Assembly: GCA_946699065.1 (NCBI GenBank)
Contig: CAMPDV010000084.1
Location: forward strand, 434,001 to 498,000
Origin: Loxodes magnus
Taxonomy: Eukaryota; Ciliophora; Karyorelictea; Loxodida; Loxodidae
Length of the DNA: 64,000 bases
Reading direction: 5' to 3'
Below the pieces are notes generated by a model. The model saw nothing but the letters and a program-made list of their open reading frames with translations. It did no database searches and was not told the DNA's origin. Position 1 is the first letter of the stretch; the number at the start of each line of letters is the position of its first letter. Both the position numbers and the translations under genes were made by a program. Below are positions 1 to 13,970 of the stretch, piece by piece.

Positions 1-3000
1 AGTTCATATAAATAAGGAAAAATAAATTAAAGAGCATCTCCTTATAAACAGGCACAAATTCCTATCCGAGCGCCACTATTTTAAAATGCTAGAATCTAAG
101 GCTTTCACAGTTTGCCATCTTTGTCATTAAGCGTCTAAGGAAATATTCTTTAATTTTAAGGATTTAATATTTCAATTCCCTAATTTTCTGCCTCTGCTTC
201 TATTCCTTACCCAAGAGATTTTCCTCAAGTACTATTGTCATATAATAAGGCTATTTTTTTTCATTTATATAGCTTTATTATCATAATTTACAATATTGGC
301 ATATATGCATCAGACTATATTACTCTTACAAAGTTAGGATATTTTGTACTATTTGAAAATATTTTGTTAGTGCAAGTTGTACCGATAAATGGTCTTCTTT
401 ACTCTTGCGCATACAGAAATTCTAATCACTATTTAGAGATTCAGGATGAATATGGAGAAAGCATAGCGACTCCTGCTTGATTCCTTATTATTTAATACTC
501 AGCTTCTATTTTCTCCTAATGTCATTGCCTATTTTCAATATAGTAGCCATTTGCTTTAATATAGTAGTATTTGAGAATGTCTTCTCTTAAATTGATCTGC
601 ATAATGCTTAAATGTATTGCTTGTATAAATATATGGATTTGCTATATTATACTTCCATCTGTGTTATATTCATTAGCTTAAAACGATATTTAAATCTAAA
701 TTTTTCCATCATTAGGCGTTGTCTCACTTTCTCCTAAGAAAATAAGTTATTTATCAAGTTAAACTTTCTCATTGGATATAATCCCTACTTCTACTAGTTT
801 CTATCTCTATATATTAAATATCTTATAATGGAAATTTAAGTTTTGTATGCTTCTATAGTAATTTCTCGTGATACTATCTTTATCATGAACTTTATTAACT
901 CATTAGCTTAGTTTATTTAAGTATGCATTTAGAAAATATCAGTCTAATTGAGCTTTAGTACTGAATACTTCTGGTGTGATTAAAATTAATCCCTCAGTCA
1001 TATTATAGATTCCTATATTTTTATAAATTTCGAATGAGGATAAGGAGCAATAAATCCATTAATATCCCTATATATCTAGACCCAATATTTTTGCTATGTT
1101 TTGTATTTCTAGAGTCATCTATGATTCTGATTGGAATATAAAGATGTTAACTCCTAGATTTTTTAGAATGCTTCCTTAAAAATAGATTAGCTTTTATTAA
1201 TTATTTATGTTTGTTAGCAAAAGCCTGACTCTGACATTCAAGTTAGAGTCATGCAAATAGTCCATTACAGGCTATATTTCTTTGTCTTATATAAGTCCTA
1301 AATTTCTTCACTTGAAGTAATCTAAAAATTACTTTATATATTAAGCTTCCACTTACGCACTCGGGGTAGTAAAAACTGAATAGTTAAATAACTTTTCATC
1401 CCTTTTTGCTTAGAATCCAGTTATAAGATGAACAATATTACCTCTTAAGCACTCCAAGTATATTTATTACGAAAAGAGCAAAGAGTTGGTTATGTCTATT
1501 ACAGCCAGTACATCATCAGGAAGACTATTAGCAAGCTAATGAATTTGAAACTAATCCCCAAGCTTATATTCCCTAAACAAAGTATGTGCTATAAACAAAT
1601 CTCTCTCATTATTTTAGATAAGCTCAAGTAGCTCAGTCCTACTTCTTTCTGAATATAGCGTTAAAATTAAGTAGCAATCTTATACTTAGAGTAAAATAAA
1701 GAGTATTGATACTAAAGGCAAATACGTCATTTTATATTTTCTATTTAGGTAATTATTTACTTAAAGCCTCTCTTTCTATACCTAGATTTAAATAAGATCT
1801 ATTTATTATCCTTCAGCTTAAAACTTTTATTATTTTAAGTACTCAATCTAGATAATAAAAGAAGCTCTAATTCAAATTATTGAATGGAAACTGGAAAGAG
1901 AAATAGAAAGAAATTAGCTATAAAAATTAGTAAACAGCAAGCATCAGAAATTCTTTTTATGATTTTAGTTTATTTTTGTGATCAAAACTTAAAAAAGCAG
2001 GTAAGAAAACTTGAAACCACTAAGCATTTCTAATCTTAATTGGTTTGATTAAATGGGCAATGAAAATAAAGAAAGAGATAAAGATATAAACTTGAGTGAT
2101 TAAATTCATATTTAAATATTAAGTTACTTCTTAAAGTGTTTAGCACTAATAAATGATGCACTTTCCATGCCTTAAGAGAAACACAACCTTTTATCTTTAG
2201 TAATCAAATAAAAGTTAAAGCCACTGCAATTTTTTATTAAGACTAAAATTGCAATTTTTAAAATGAAAGATAGGCTTTAAATGTAGTTATAAATAAGGAT
2301 TGTAAGATAATCTGATTCCATAATAAAAATAATAAAAAGACTTGAGATTAATTAATAACATCCCATTGGTTTTAGTTTATGTCTCTTAAATATTGTTTGT
2401 ATTAAATTCTTCTTTAGTATCACAATAGGATCTATCTTAAACCTTTTTAATAACTTTTCTAAGCTAAGCATCACAAATAATATTTGAAAGCGATGATTTA
2501 ATTTAAAAGCACATCTATTTACCTTTCTTCTCATTATGATTTACCACTCAATTTTATGTTTCTGATTCTTACATTTCTCTATAGTCAATAATTCCTTTTT
2601 CTTTATAAGCTTACTACATAAGATTGAGTGCATATTTAATCTAGTCCATCAGGATAAATAACTAGAAAATAATGGAAAGCACTCTTTAGGTTAGCTATGT
2701 AATAATTTAAAAGCTTACCTATTATATACTTAGCTTAAAGCATTAACTATATTCCTTTTAATTCTCTCATATAAAAATAATACAGGTGTAAAGATTAGCA
2801 CTCATCAAGAAATATTAAAAGCACAGGAGATCATTAACTCAATTAGTAAGCTAACTAGCCTTATTTTTTGTTAATTTCATTAGGTAAGATAAATTGATAA
2901 AATAGGAAATAATAAGGGATAATAATTTTTGTCTTTTCATCTATAGAAAATTACTAGCAATGCATGTCAGGCTCAAGTTTAGAAGGCTGATTTAAAGGAT

Positions 3001-3120
3001 GCTAATAATTTCTTCGAGGAAAAATATGATATGCAGACTTTAAATTTTGATAGCTCGGAGAATTTAAAATTTAAGCCTAATAAATAATTATACATACAAA
3101 GTTCTTTTGCATATAATTGA
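1..3120 (+). CDS. Possible coding block, 5'-truncated, unrecognised
   Basis: Reading from base 1 in frame 1 with UAR=Gln and UGA=Trp gives a continuous frame that I close at TGA 3118-3120, where further in-frame TGAs follow. Two parts look protein-like: codons near 370-480 (a mixed, charged stretch) and the last 50 codons, which are acidic and asparagine-rich. A short stretch near 1,480-1,525 (ELVMSITASTSSG) resembles the ELTVRASTSN segment of the REJ-GPS protein at 19.3-22.7 kb, so a related surface protein is possible. The middle is dominated by I, L, K, N and F and could be chance translation. Since only UGA can stop, the open frame itself proves nothing. I do not recognise a family; if real, the gene begins outside the window. 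Confidence 0.25.
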
Positions 3121-3122
3121 GA

Positions 3123-4660
3123 AACTTTTAGCATATCGATATCATTTATTAATAGCATGAACTTTTGAACGATGTAATAATGAAATGATATGAACTAAAC
3201 AATTTAAATCTAATTCTAACTTATAAATCATTCAATATTTCGCATCTAAGTTTATAAAGCTTTGAAATATAACGATATATATCAACTGATTTTCAAGAAC
3301 TGGATAGAATAGAAACTGAAATTAGTTTTAGAAGTACTTTTAAAGAAAAAGATAAAGCTGAATATGACTATTTCAATCATATAGATACTTATTCTAAGTA
3401 TATTTCAAGCACTATTTACGTTAGTTTAATCAACTATTTTTCTCTAGTTCGCAAGTTTTATAGGGTATATATTTCCCATTAATCAAAAAAGTTCCAATCA
3501 TTAACTAATGCTTATTTTCCTTATTTTATCTTACCTCTTCTTATTAATTCTAAAACCAATTATTTCATTTTTTTCTTTCCTTCAATTCTTTAAAGAGATT
3601 TGTACTCAATAGTGAACATACATTTAGTTGATACACTGATCAATAATATAACTTTAATCCTTAATTACAAAGGTAGATTTTAATAAGGTTAAAAATTAGT
3701 ATAAAGAGTGTATGATATTTATTTGTCTAAGTTAATCTCGCTAATAATATGTAGTTTCACTAGCTATCTCATAATATTACTAATAGATAAAAAGTTTTAG
3801 TTCATAAGTCTAAAATAAATTATCTCTTACTAGTGAATCGTAAATCGAAACTGAGGAAAATAGGCTAAAATGAAGATAATAATTATATTGATGTTTGAAG
3901 TAACTTTTAGTTTAAGTTTACTCAACACTAAATATCAGAGTCTTTTAATATATTTATAGTAAACTTAAAAAGATTGCTTGTAATATATACCTAACAACTA
4001 GATTATTATAATACACATACTGCTTTACTTAGGGATATCTAACAAAGCATTTCTTAATAGACAAGGGTTTATGTTTAAGTAAGCTTAAAATGTGGTAAAA
4101 GAGATTATATTAATAAGTTGTAATGGACTCCTATTTCATTCATAAAGTAAATCTGAGTGCTAAATCAAGGCTTATAAGAAGCTGGAAAGAAATAAAAATA
4201 TATTATTGATTTCTTTTCTTTTAATCTGGAGTTTGGTGACTTCAGATTGGTCAACTATTCAAGATTTTACTCAAAAGTTGACTAAAAAATATGAAGCAGT
4301 AACTAGTTTTCTCTAGATCTCCAATTTCAGCAGAAACTTAAAAATTATAAATCTAAAATTATAATTTAAATAGAACTAATGTGATTATAAGAAATGAAAA
4401 AGGCTTTATTAACTAGTTTGAGTATAAAATTATAGTTGAAAGAGCAAAGGAATTTAATTTATATTTGCAATAACAAATAAAGAGGTAAATCTGTATTAGC
4501 AGAGATGATGCTATTATAGTACAATTGTAAGTTCTTTAATAAAGTAAAAAAATGGAAATAGAAAGATCTTAAGAGAAATAGAATAATTTAATATCCAAAT
4601 ATCCAGTTATAGTTCTAAAAGCTCAAGTGAATTAAGCAGCTTAAACTTCAAAGATAATGA
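3123..4660 (+). CDS. Possible coding block, unrecognised
   Basis: In the frame of position 3,291 the translation from about 3,123 to 3,470 is charged and balanced (for example FQELDRIETEISF), followed by several hydrophobic stretches and a serine-rich end near 4,600-4,660. The frame differs from that of the preceding block, so either an unrecognised intron, a frameshift or a separate gene lies near 3,120. Guanine is not clearly enriched at first codon positions over the whole block, which weakens the case. No domain recognised. Start and end are not determined. Confidence 0.2.
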
Positions 4661-7600
4661 TTAAAAACCAACTTTTAGCTTAAATAATTTTCCTTAATTT
4701 TATATTTAATAACTAGTTTAAATTTTATTATACAAGTCACTAGGAAGTATATAATTAAATAAGCTATGAAAATATATTTGCTTGTAAAGAAAAGTTTTTT
4801 ATTTTAATTAAGAGAAATTAAAATAAAGAAACTATAAAGAAGCTATGAAGGTTGGCTAAATTCGATAATTAACGATTTACTTGCAAAAACGAAAATAATT
4901 TTTATATTATATCTGGATGCTGAGCCAGGAGATATTAATACAAAATGATAGTTGAAAAACGTATTTTTTATAATAGTAAACATTTCTATGTATTACATAC
5001 TTTTTCTATATAAAAAGAAAGTCTTTGTTTTTTATTAGTTAGTAGACTCTAATAATTCTGAGTTATTTAAGTTGAATATTAAAATAATTTATAGCTATTA
5101 ATTATATAAGTTTCTTAAAAATATTAAATAGCTTCTAATTTTATTCATTTTGGTATTTTATTATAATAAGCTAGCTTTAGCAACAGAATAAAATAGTGAT
5201 CTTTTATTTAGGTAACACTTTGCTTGATTAAACTTTTCAATTTTCAATTTTCACTCATTTGATTTACTTCTTTCTTTGGTTTTCACTAATTTAAAAACTT
5301 GAAAGAAAAGAACAGCCTTGAAGATTGTCTAATGATTACACTAATTTGTTACTATTCTATTAATTTTACTTTGCGAGTCTTATAAATATCAAAGTTAGAG
5401 ATTGAAATATTCAACTACTTTAGCATATATCTATTTTATTAAAATCGACCATTCAAGAGATATCCTTTTAATATTTGCTAGGATCTTTACGAATCATGCT
5501 GGTTTATTTAAACCAATTTTTTTCTTTATGTATATGTTTCAATAATAATAAGCTATATTTCTCTAATATGCCAAACATTAGCCTTATGATATATTTATAA
5601 TTAATTGATAATTTTTGAATAAGCCTTTCATATTTTCTTATGTAAATAGGAGTATAAAAAAGCTTAGATAATCCTAAAATTCAGTGCGTTCTTTTCGATA
5701 AGTTCTTCTGAATTTCAAAAGCTACCGAATTTTTTATTTTGCAAATCTCTTTTAATTACACTAGGTTTCTAAAAATATCCTTAATTATCTTTCCTATTTA
5801 AGATCTAATACTTTCATCTCATAAATTCCTATCATATCTATTTTAGTAATATCTAAAATTAATTTTTGTTATAACTTTGAAATTCTTTAAGCAACTTAAA
5901 TGATAAAACTTTTTTAAGTGATGAGTTACTAAGAAATAGCTTATACTTATAGAAAAATCTTAGTTAAAAGAAGTGATAATGAAAAAGACTGAATCAGAGT
6001 TGATATGATCCTCATAAAGTTAAACTTATATTAATAGTCTTTTAGTATGATCATTTTAACTATTTATTTAGCTCATTTAATTTTTTATTTCTCAAACTTT
6101 TTCGAAAAATGTTTTAGTCTGTCTATTAAAAATATTTATTGACCATATCAGGCCAAACTTTAAACTGTATGAGTATAGCTTAAATATAACTAATAATTTA
6201 TGAATGTCATAATGATTATTTCTTCTATAGATAAGGAATTATGCATTACACACAACTTTAAGAACAATCAAACTTTCATTAATTAAATCCTTTAATATAC
6301 CTTAGCATTTTTATTCCATATGATTCTATATTTTTATTCTAAGAGCTTAAATATAGATCCAAACTTCATTTAAAATTAGAATTTTTCGTGATTGCTTTCA
6401 ATATGAATTTTTCAATTAAGAACTCCTTTGGGAACTAAAACACTTCTCTCAGCAATAAAATAAAACTACTTTTAATAAAAAACTAGAGATTGATAATAAA
6501 ATAATTAATTCTGTATCTTTTCCGATATTTTTCATCTAGTTTTATAATCTAGGTTCTTTATTCTCGTCTCATTCCTAAAAAATAACTTTATTATGTTTAT
6601 ATCATAAGCAAATTTATTCCATTTAAGTGTGAAGCTAGGTATAATGTAAGACTAATGTAGATATAATAAATTAAAATGTATTATATAACTATGATTAGTT
6701 GCTCATAATGAAACTGTACCTTTATTTTATTTAATAGGGTTACCTTAATTTCAGCTTCTAACTATAAATCTTTCTAGATGTCATAGTTCCAAATGCTAAT
6801 TTTTGCTTTAATTTCTATAGTTTCTTTTAATTAAGGCTATTGAATGTGAGCTTTTCATTCCTTAATATTAAAGAGCTTAAGCTATATAAAGAAAGAGGTG
6901 AAATAGTTGCTTATTTACTTTTTATTACTTTCTATAAATATAATTTGCCATTGCTCTAAGTGCTGATATTCAAATACCTTAGACTTTTGATTAGTCATGA
7001 ATTATAATAATAAGTCAGATGGAGAAGGACAAAATTAGGAATGCTCTTAATTTATTTTTGAGAAATAGATAAAGGAATTTAGTTTAAAGGAACTGAAATT
7101 AATAAAATGTAAAGCTAATTTAATCTAAAAGAAATTTCTTATTTAATCATTTGATGCTATCTAGATACTTTCAACTAATATAATTTAAATTATATTAAAT
7201 AAGCTTCAGTATTATAAGGCGAACCTGAAATAGAAATTTAAAAATTCTAAGATAGCATTGAAAGCTAGGTTAATATTATCAAAGTTTATATGAATTAAAA
7301 TGATAGAAAAGTATTTGAATGTATATTAGATTATGCTAAGCATAGACTCAATGAAAAATAAAGAAAGATTGAGAGTAAAATTTGATAGATTGAGATAATA
7401 ATCCAGTCCAAAATATTTTTTAAGAGTTTAAACTTTTAGTTAAAAGGAATTTTTATTTAATTTTTTATATTCTGGTACATTGAGCAACCAATACTTTCGC
7501 TTAAAATACAAGGGCTTAATTGATTAAATGTATTTAAGAAGAAATAAAATCTTATGATATAAACATAAATTTACCAATTGATAGTTAAAATTATATAGCC

Positions 7601-10169
7601 TTTAAAATAAAATAAATTAAATCTAATATGAGCCAAAAATTATTTATTAACTATATCTCATTTAGACTTATTAAGATCTATTATTACAATTTATTGCAAT
7701 ACTAGTAAATTCTAATCTTTCTATGCAAACTTTCTAAGCTTTTTCTTAAACTTTTTTCATTTGTTTTAATAGAATAAGATTCTTAACTTCTTTAGCTCTT
7801 ACTTATTAAATACTTTCCAAGGTTAAATTTAGATTTATTTAATTTCTCTATTACTACTATTATATAGGAATTTTCATGGATACAAGGATAATAAGTTCTT
7901 TAAATTTATTTAGCTTATAATTTTTAACTTATTTGTCCTATTTTTAGCAACTTATCACCGAAACTTTCTCTTCTTCCTTTTCAATTAAATCCACTATTCC
8001 ACCTCTGGAATTCAATCAGCTTTAATCTATAAAATTCTACTATTCTTTAATTATTTTTCTTGCTATTAACTTCATTCAATTTAAAAATTAAATCTCTTTC
8101 TATTTAATTACTACAATAGAAATTCCCTTTATATCTGGTATATTTTCTTAAGTGATATCACTATATTTATTTTATGAGGGATTAAATTAATTTAGTATCT
8201 GAAGATGAGAAATTAGTTAGATAGATTTGTAATTTCAGCATTCTATGAGATAATTTTTACCGTTGTCTAAACATTCAGTTGAATAAGCTTAATTCAATAG
8301 ATAAATTTAATAGACTCTCGAAATTTTCTTCATTTTAGAAACTAATTTATAAAATTTAAAGTAAAGAAACTCATTTAATTCAGTCTTTGAGAATTTAAGT
8401 TTGACAGATAATGTTGATGATACTTATATACAAATGCATTAATGATTTATTAATTTAAAGGGATAGATAAATTTATTTTGATAGGATCAGAATATAAATC
8501 ATTTAGTTCATTGTTTTTATATATCAATTCTTCAAAATTTACTATCGATATCTTATTTTTATTCAACCTTTCCAGAATCACTAGAACCCTTGTAAGCAAG
8601 AAAAAAATGTCTTTCCTAAATCCTAATATATAAATCTTTCTATTATATGAGATAGCTTATTTTAACTATATACTTTGAACTACTATTAAGCTTATTAAGC
8701 TAATTACTTATGTAATCATGCAAGCTTTTTGTTTTCCTTTTTAATTGGTTATTTAATTTTAAAGAAATTGAGATAGTAGTATAATTTAAATTGTATACAA
8801 GTTAAATAATATCTACTATTAGATAGAGCTTCCTTAATTTTAAGTTTCCTTAAGATTAAAAAGCGAAAGATATGAATGACTTATTATTGAGGTATAAGAG
8901 TTTAGGACTTTAATTGTTAATATCTCTGTTTAAATTTGAGATATGATAAAAATAAAATCCTTACAATCAATTTCAGTTTATGATACTTATTTATCTACAT
9001 GATGAGGAGTAACTTTTGATCAATTTATTCCATCAATTAGCTTTATAGCTTGATCCCTTATATTTAAATAGTTTTTGAATTAGATAAATATTCTAACTTA
9101 ATTAACAATATAATAAGAGTGTATGGATGTTAATCTCAGCACGATAGCTTTAGTTATCAAGTAGTCATTTATAATATAGTAAAAGATCTTAATTAGAAGA
9201 ATAGTAATTTACCTTGCTCGAACCTTGGCTTCCTTAAATACTATCTCTTACGAATTTTTATTATCTTAGGCTTTATTTTAACGAAATTTCCTAAAGAGAA
9301 ATTAAATAGTTTCTTTAATACCTTTTTACCTGGAGAAGCTAGATTTTAAGCTCTCATAATGAATAGCAATTGATATAAGTTCTACATTTAAAACCTTAAA
9401 AATCATAATTAGATTCTTGACTTGAAATCATTTTTTTAGTGAGATTAAGTTAAAAAATATAAGACCTGAGTCAAGCTTGAGATTTTAATAAAATAAAAAT
9501 TCCTAGCTTATATATTAACTAATGCAGAACATTTGCAACAGATTATTTAAAATTAAAAATTAAAAATTAAAGTCCGATGTTTCCTTTCCAAACTTTTTCT
9601 CATTTAATATGCTAAACTGATACAATCAAGATTTTTTTTCAGTTAATTCAGGTATTTTTGTATACAAGCTCCATTATCAATCTCACCACCTCTTTACTTC
9701 TATTCTTAGCCTTATCTTAAAGCAACCTCACTTTTGTTATAATAGCTAAATAGCAAAGCAAAGTTTAATATAATAACTTGATTATAATTATATAATAAAT
9801 AAAGAAGCTATTTAATAACTATCCACTCCAATAAATATCATGTAAAGCTTATGATATTGCTCAGTATTACTCGCTTATAAAATGTCATTGTTATACATTT
9901 TAAATATTAGAGCTTTATAAATACTTAACTATTGTGATTTAGAGTCCTGGATATATATTAGCAATTTGTTCTATTTTACTCTATACAAATGCTATGTTTC
10001 TTAAATATTCTAGCAGTCAGTTCTATTATCTTTATTTAGATTTTTAGAGATTGAGTAGGTAAAATTTTAATATTCAGATGAATATTAAAAGTTAGCTCTT
10101 TAGTTCTATGATGTTAATAGTTTTAACTAGAATTATGTATTTGAAAGAGCATTGATAATTGAATTAAAA
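4661..10169 (+). other. A+T-rich stretch with two candidate coding patches
   Basis: Mostly low-complexity A+T-rich sequence. Two plus-strand patches translate into more balanced protein than their surroundings: about 6,780-7,440 (contains QGEPEIEIQKFQDSIESQ, then a lysine/glutamate-rich helix-like run) and about 8,960-9,520 (contains FNTFLPGEARFQALIMNSN, preceded by a hydrophobic segment). They lie in frame 0 and frame 1 respectively and may be exons or decayed remains of ciliate multi-span proteins. I see no recognisable domain, no RNA gene and no retroelement hairpin in this stretch. Confidence 0.25.
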
Positions 10170-13100
10170 ATGGAAAGGTTAAGATTATTATTAATACTCT
10201 TTCTTTCTTTTAGGATATAAAGTTGCCATCTAATTTTGACGCTTTATACTGAAAGGAGTAGTAAAGACCTATTAAGTTAAAGCTAAGACAATCTTAAAAA
10301 TCTATTTACTTCGCATGTGATATTTAGTGATTATAAGCTAACTGACTAGTTCTAGATTCATAAGATAGTAAGTAGTTTAGCGTTTGAAATACTTGCAGTT
10401 ATTGATATAACTAACTCTTTGGTTTTTTCTCATTAGATATATTTAGAATGCCAAAGAGGAAATTTAATCCATCTAATAGCAGGTTGACAACCTATACTTA
10501 AAACTAAATTTTTTGGGTATTCGATATTTACTAATCCTAGCGCTGAAGAAGAAGCTTAGGTAATATTAAGCTTTTTGGATTATTTTGGATGGGAATATGT
10601 AGGGCTTTTGTAGGATTAATTAATTCAGCCAGTTATGGACAAGCTGCATGATTCAAAGCTAAATGTTAGAGTTAGACTATTGCTTTCGAATTTAAAGACT
10701 ATAGAAGAGCAAATTGAATTTTTTGGTACCATTCTAAAAAGCCTAGGAGTTAGCATTTTTATCTTTCAATCAGGTTCTGAACTAACTATGGAAATCTAGT
10801 AGATTGCTAAAATTCTAGACATCCACAAGAAGGGATTTTAATGAATCTTTTGTACCCAATCTTCATTTGAAATTTTCAAAAGAAATAAAAGCTAAAAAAT
10901 CTTAGAGGGACTGATATTAATTACCCCTGAGTTATTCTAAACTAAAGCTTAGCTAGATTGATATTTTCTAGAAGCTTATTTAATCTAACTAAGTAAGTAA
11001 ACGAATATTTCTGACGATTGAAAAATAATAAGCAGGAATTTCTTTTAAAGTATAGAGGAAGTAAAGTTCAGCTATAAGATATTTAACGTATAAAACTAAG
11101 AGCTTATTGAAGTAGGTAGTATCTCTAAATAAACTGTAGAGCTACAATAACAAATTGTGTTTCTAGGAGAAACGTAAATAGTACCTGATGATGAAAAAGT
11201 GCTGATTGAGATATCTTATTCAGCTAGCTAAGAAAACCCTAATGGAAGTGAAGTTCCTTAACTTCATACATTTTTTCAAGCAGTTTAATTAGGAGTTATG
11301 CAATTAAATTAGAGAGAAGATATTCTTTAATACTACTTTATTCAGGCAAATAGTTATTTCATTGGAGCAAGTTAGTGGGTATAAGAATACGTTGAAACTG
11401 AATATTAGAAGAAAAAAGATTAATTGGGAGTAGCAATGATTACTCCTTATACTTCTTCTATGACTAAAATGTGACTAAATTATCTAGAAGAGTAAAATTA
11501 ATGAAGACCAGCTGTTGGAGCTTCATGCACAAACCAGGTATTTACGAATAAAACAAAATATCCCAATTTTGTTAGAGTAATTTAGTCTGATGCGTATATG
11601 TCAGTACTCTAAATAAAAATTGTTAGACTTTATTAATGGAAAAAAATAGCTTTATTATACGATAGCGGTACTTGAGCAAAGTCTCTTGGACAAGGAATTG
11701 AAGATGAAGCATAAAAATGAGGAATTACAATTGCAAATCCTTAAGAGCTGAGAGAATATCCATAAACTCTAACTGATAGAGACGATAAATAATGAAAACC
11801 TTAGGTAGAAGCCTTTTAAAAAAGTGGAGCAAGAATAGGAATTTGCATCTGTTTATCTGATGATGCTTACTAATATATTTTTCCACATATATATGAATTG
11901 GGATCAAGAGCAGGGGATTGAGTATGATTAGCTAATGAATGAATTTCAGAAGGCAATTTAGAATAAATGATTGGTGTTAACTACGAAGAAACACTTGAAA
12001 TAATAAAGGGTACTTTGCAATACAATCCCTCATCATATAGTACAGAATACGGTTAATTAATGTTTGAAGAACACAAAAAAGTTTTTGGAGTGATTCCTCA
12101 CTGATTAGCTTCTTATGCTTTTGATGCTGCTCTTTTTATCGGTGCTGCTCTTAATCTAACTATATAGTAAGGGCTAAATTACAATAATTGAAATGACTTA
12201 AATGAAGCATTGAGAAAATCGAAAATAGTAGGTACTAGTGGAGTTTTAGAAATAGAAATGAATTCAAATGATCCAATTAATAAAAGGTATGATATACTAA
12301 ACATAAGGAAGGATTAAGATAATTAATGGAAAACTGAAAAAATTGGATTATTTTGCTTTACCTGTCCTCTCATTTTTAAATTTGATGAGAAAGTAATGTG
12401 AGGAGATGGAACTTTTAATATTCCAAAAGACTTCATAGAAGATATAGACTGTCCTTTTAGAAACAGAGAGATAAGGAATTTTGATAATGGCTAAGTTACA
12501 TTCTTAGTAATTTTGATTTTATCAGGAGCTATAACAGTTCTATTCGGATTTTTAAGCTATAAAGCATGAAAGCATATGAAAGTTCAGGAATTAACCTAAA
12601 TGACAGAAATGTCAGTTTCTGATGGTGTTTGGTTTTTTATTTTCTTTATTTAACAGTGCTAAATAATTGCTTTAGGTTCAAATTTAGACACGATGGATCG
12701 AAGTTTATAGAAATTTTTTAATATTTTTAAGATGGATCTTTATGATTTCATTGAATTAGAAAATAATAACTTCGAATTTTTGTTTATAATTGCCTGCATT
12801 TTAGTCTTAACTTGATTTCTAATGATTATAATTATTTACTTTAGACTTGAAGAAAAATTTTAAGAAAGTGAATGCGCTTAATAATTGGTTTCGATTTCCT
12901 TTAGCTTATTACCAATTTTAGGAGAATTAATTTTTGTGCCAGTGCTGAATATAACATTAGAAGCGTTCAGATGTGAAGAGGCAGTTGATTTAAATAAGAA
13001 TGATACATTAGAATGGACAGAAAGCTTTTTCCATAAAGATTGCTATATGTTTTGCTGATAAGGATAGCATATTGCATATGTTATACTGTCTTCGCTTTGC

Positions 13101-13925
13101 ATATTTATCTGTATAACCACTTTAACATTATTGGGTCCGTTTTTACAATAAATATAAAACGAAGCGCATATCAAATGCTCGGTATTTTTTATTTCTATCA
13201 GACCTATACTTTTTATAACTCTGATCGCCTTTCAAAAATCGCTTATCGAGAAATACTAGGAAAAACAAAGCTTATTGTTCGTATGAATAATAATAGCTTT
13301 TACTCTCTTTACTTATAAGATTAAGCCTTTTAACTATGAAAGAGTTTTCCGTCTACAAATTATATCTCTTCTAATGATCATTTGGATTTCAGGCTTGCCT
13401 ATTATATATTTTTATACTAGGTACAGTAACTAAGAAATGTGAATAGGGTTGACTTTTGGAGGTTGATTAGCTATTTCCATTTTAGGAATGATATGAATAT
13501 CGAAAAGTCCTAAATTACTCTTTAGGAAGAAATAAGACAATACAAAGTTGTTTCGCTTTGCCTTTAGACCTCTATAGCACGTTAGAATAGTGAAGTCTTT
13601 TATAAATAAATTTAAAAGGAACTAAATATCGTTTGCTAATTAAATCTTTAAGAGTAAATCTTGAATAAATTTACCTACTACGGAAATAAACTTAGAAAAC
13701 TCAGCTTAAAATTCTCTGTAGTCAGAAGAGTAGAAAGAGGACAAGTCGTATATATCGAATAATAAAACTGAAGTTACTATTGCAAAGCTAAAAGTTAGGT
13801 CTAGCATAGATTGTGGTATAGTAATTGAGAGTTAAGAGAATCCATAAAATAACTCTTTCATTAAGAAATTAGATTCATTTGAATTTGAGAGATAGCTAGA
13901 ATTTAGGTAAAGAGGTAATTAATGA
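10170..13925 (+). CDS. Multi-span receptor with two tandem ANF-type ligand-binding modules
   Basis: A 1,251-codon frame without introns from ATG 10,170 to TGA 13,923-13,925. Residues 1-20 are a signal peptide (MERLRLLLILFLSF). Residues about 20-400 and 400-760 each show the type-1 periplasmic-binding pattern: a G-containing loop, then about 25 residues on, a helix ending in a WxxVGLL or WKKIALLYD strand (first near residues 100-150, second near 445-500 with GASCTNQVFTNKTKYPNFVRV-like context). A Cys-containing linker (FCFTCP) leads to about nine hydrophobic spans, residues 773-1,113, and a polar tail. TAA, TAG (Gln) and TGA (Trp) occur throughout, the Trp assignment being supported by aligned positions such as GTW and DWVWLANEW. 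Family knowledge: ANF-receptor modules bind small extracellular ligands in class C GPCRs, guanylyl cyclases and glutamate receptors. Nine spans do not match a classical seven-span receptor. The true stop could lie further 3' because the frame stays open. Confidence 0.85.
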
Positions 13926-13970
13926 AGCAATTTAGAAGAAAAAGTCTAGTTGTAATTTTTAATTTTAGTG

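Noticed and set aside
1..10000. Very long open frames under the reassigned code
   Set aside because: TGA frequency in these frames is no lower than in other frames, so openness is expected and is not evidence; only the better patches were listed, with low confidence.
10436..10440. A possible intron 3' splice site (TTTTCTCATTAG) before residue 90 of the receptor
   Set aside because: The frame runs straight through with sensible protein on both sides back to a signal peptide at 10,170.
13040..13318. 92-codon ORF on the plus strand
   Set aside because: It is another frame of the receptor's membrane region, which reads in frame from 10,170 to 13,925.
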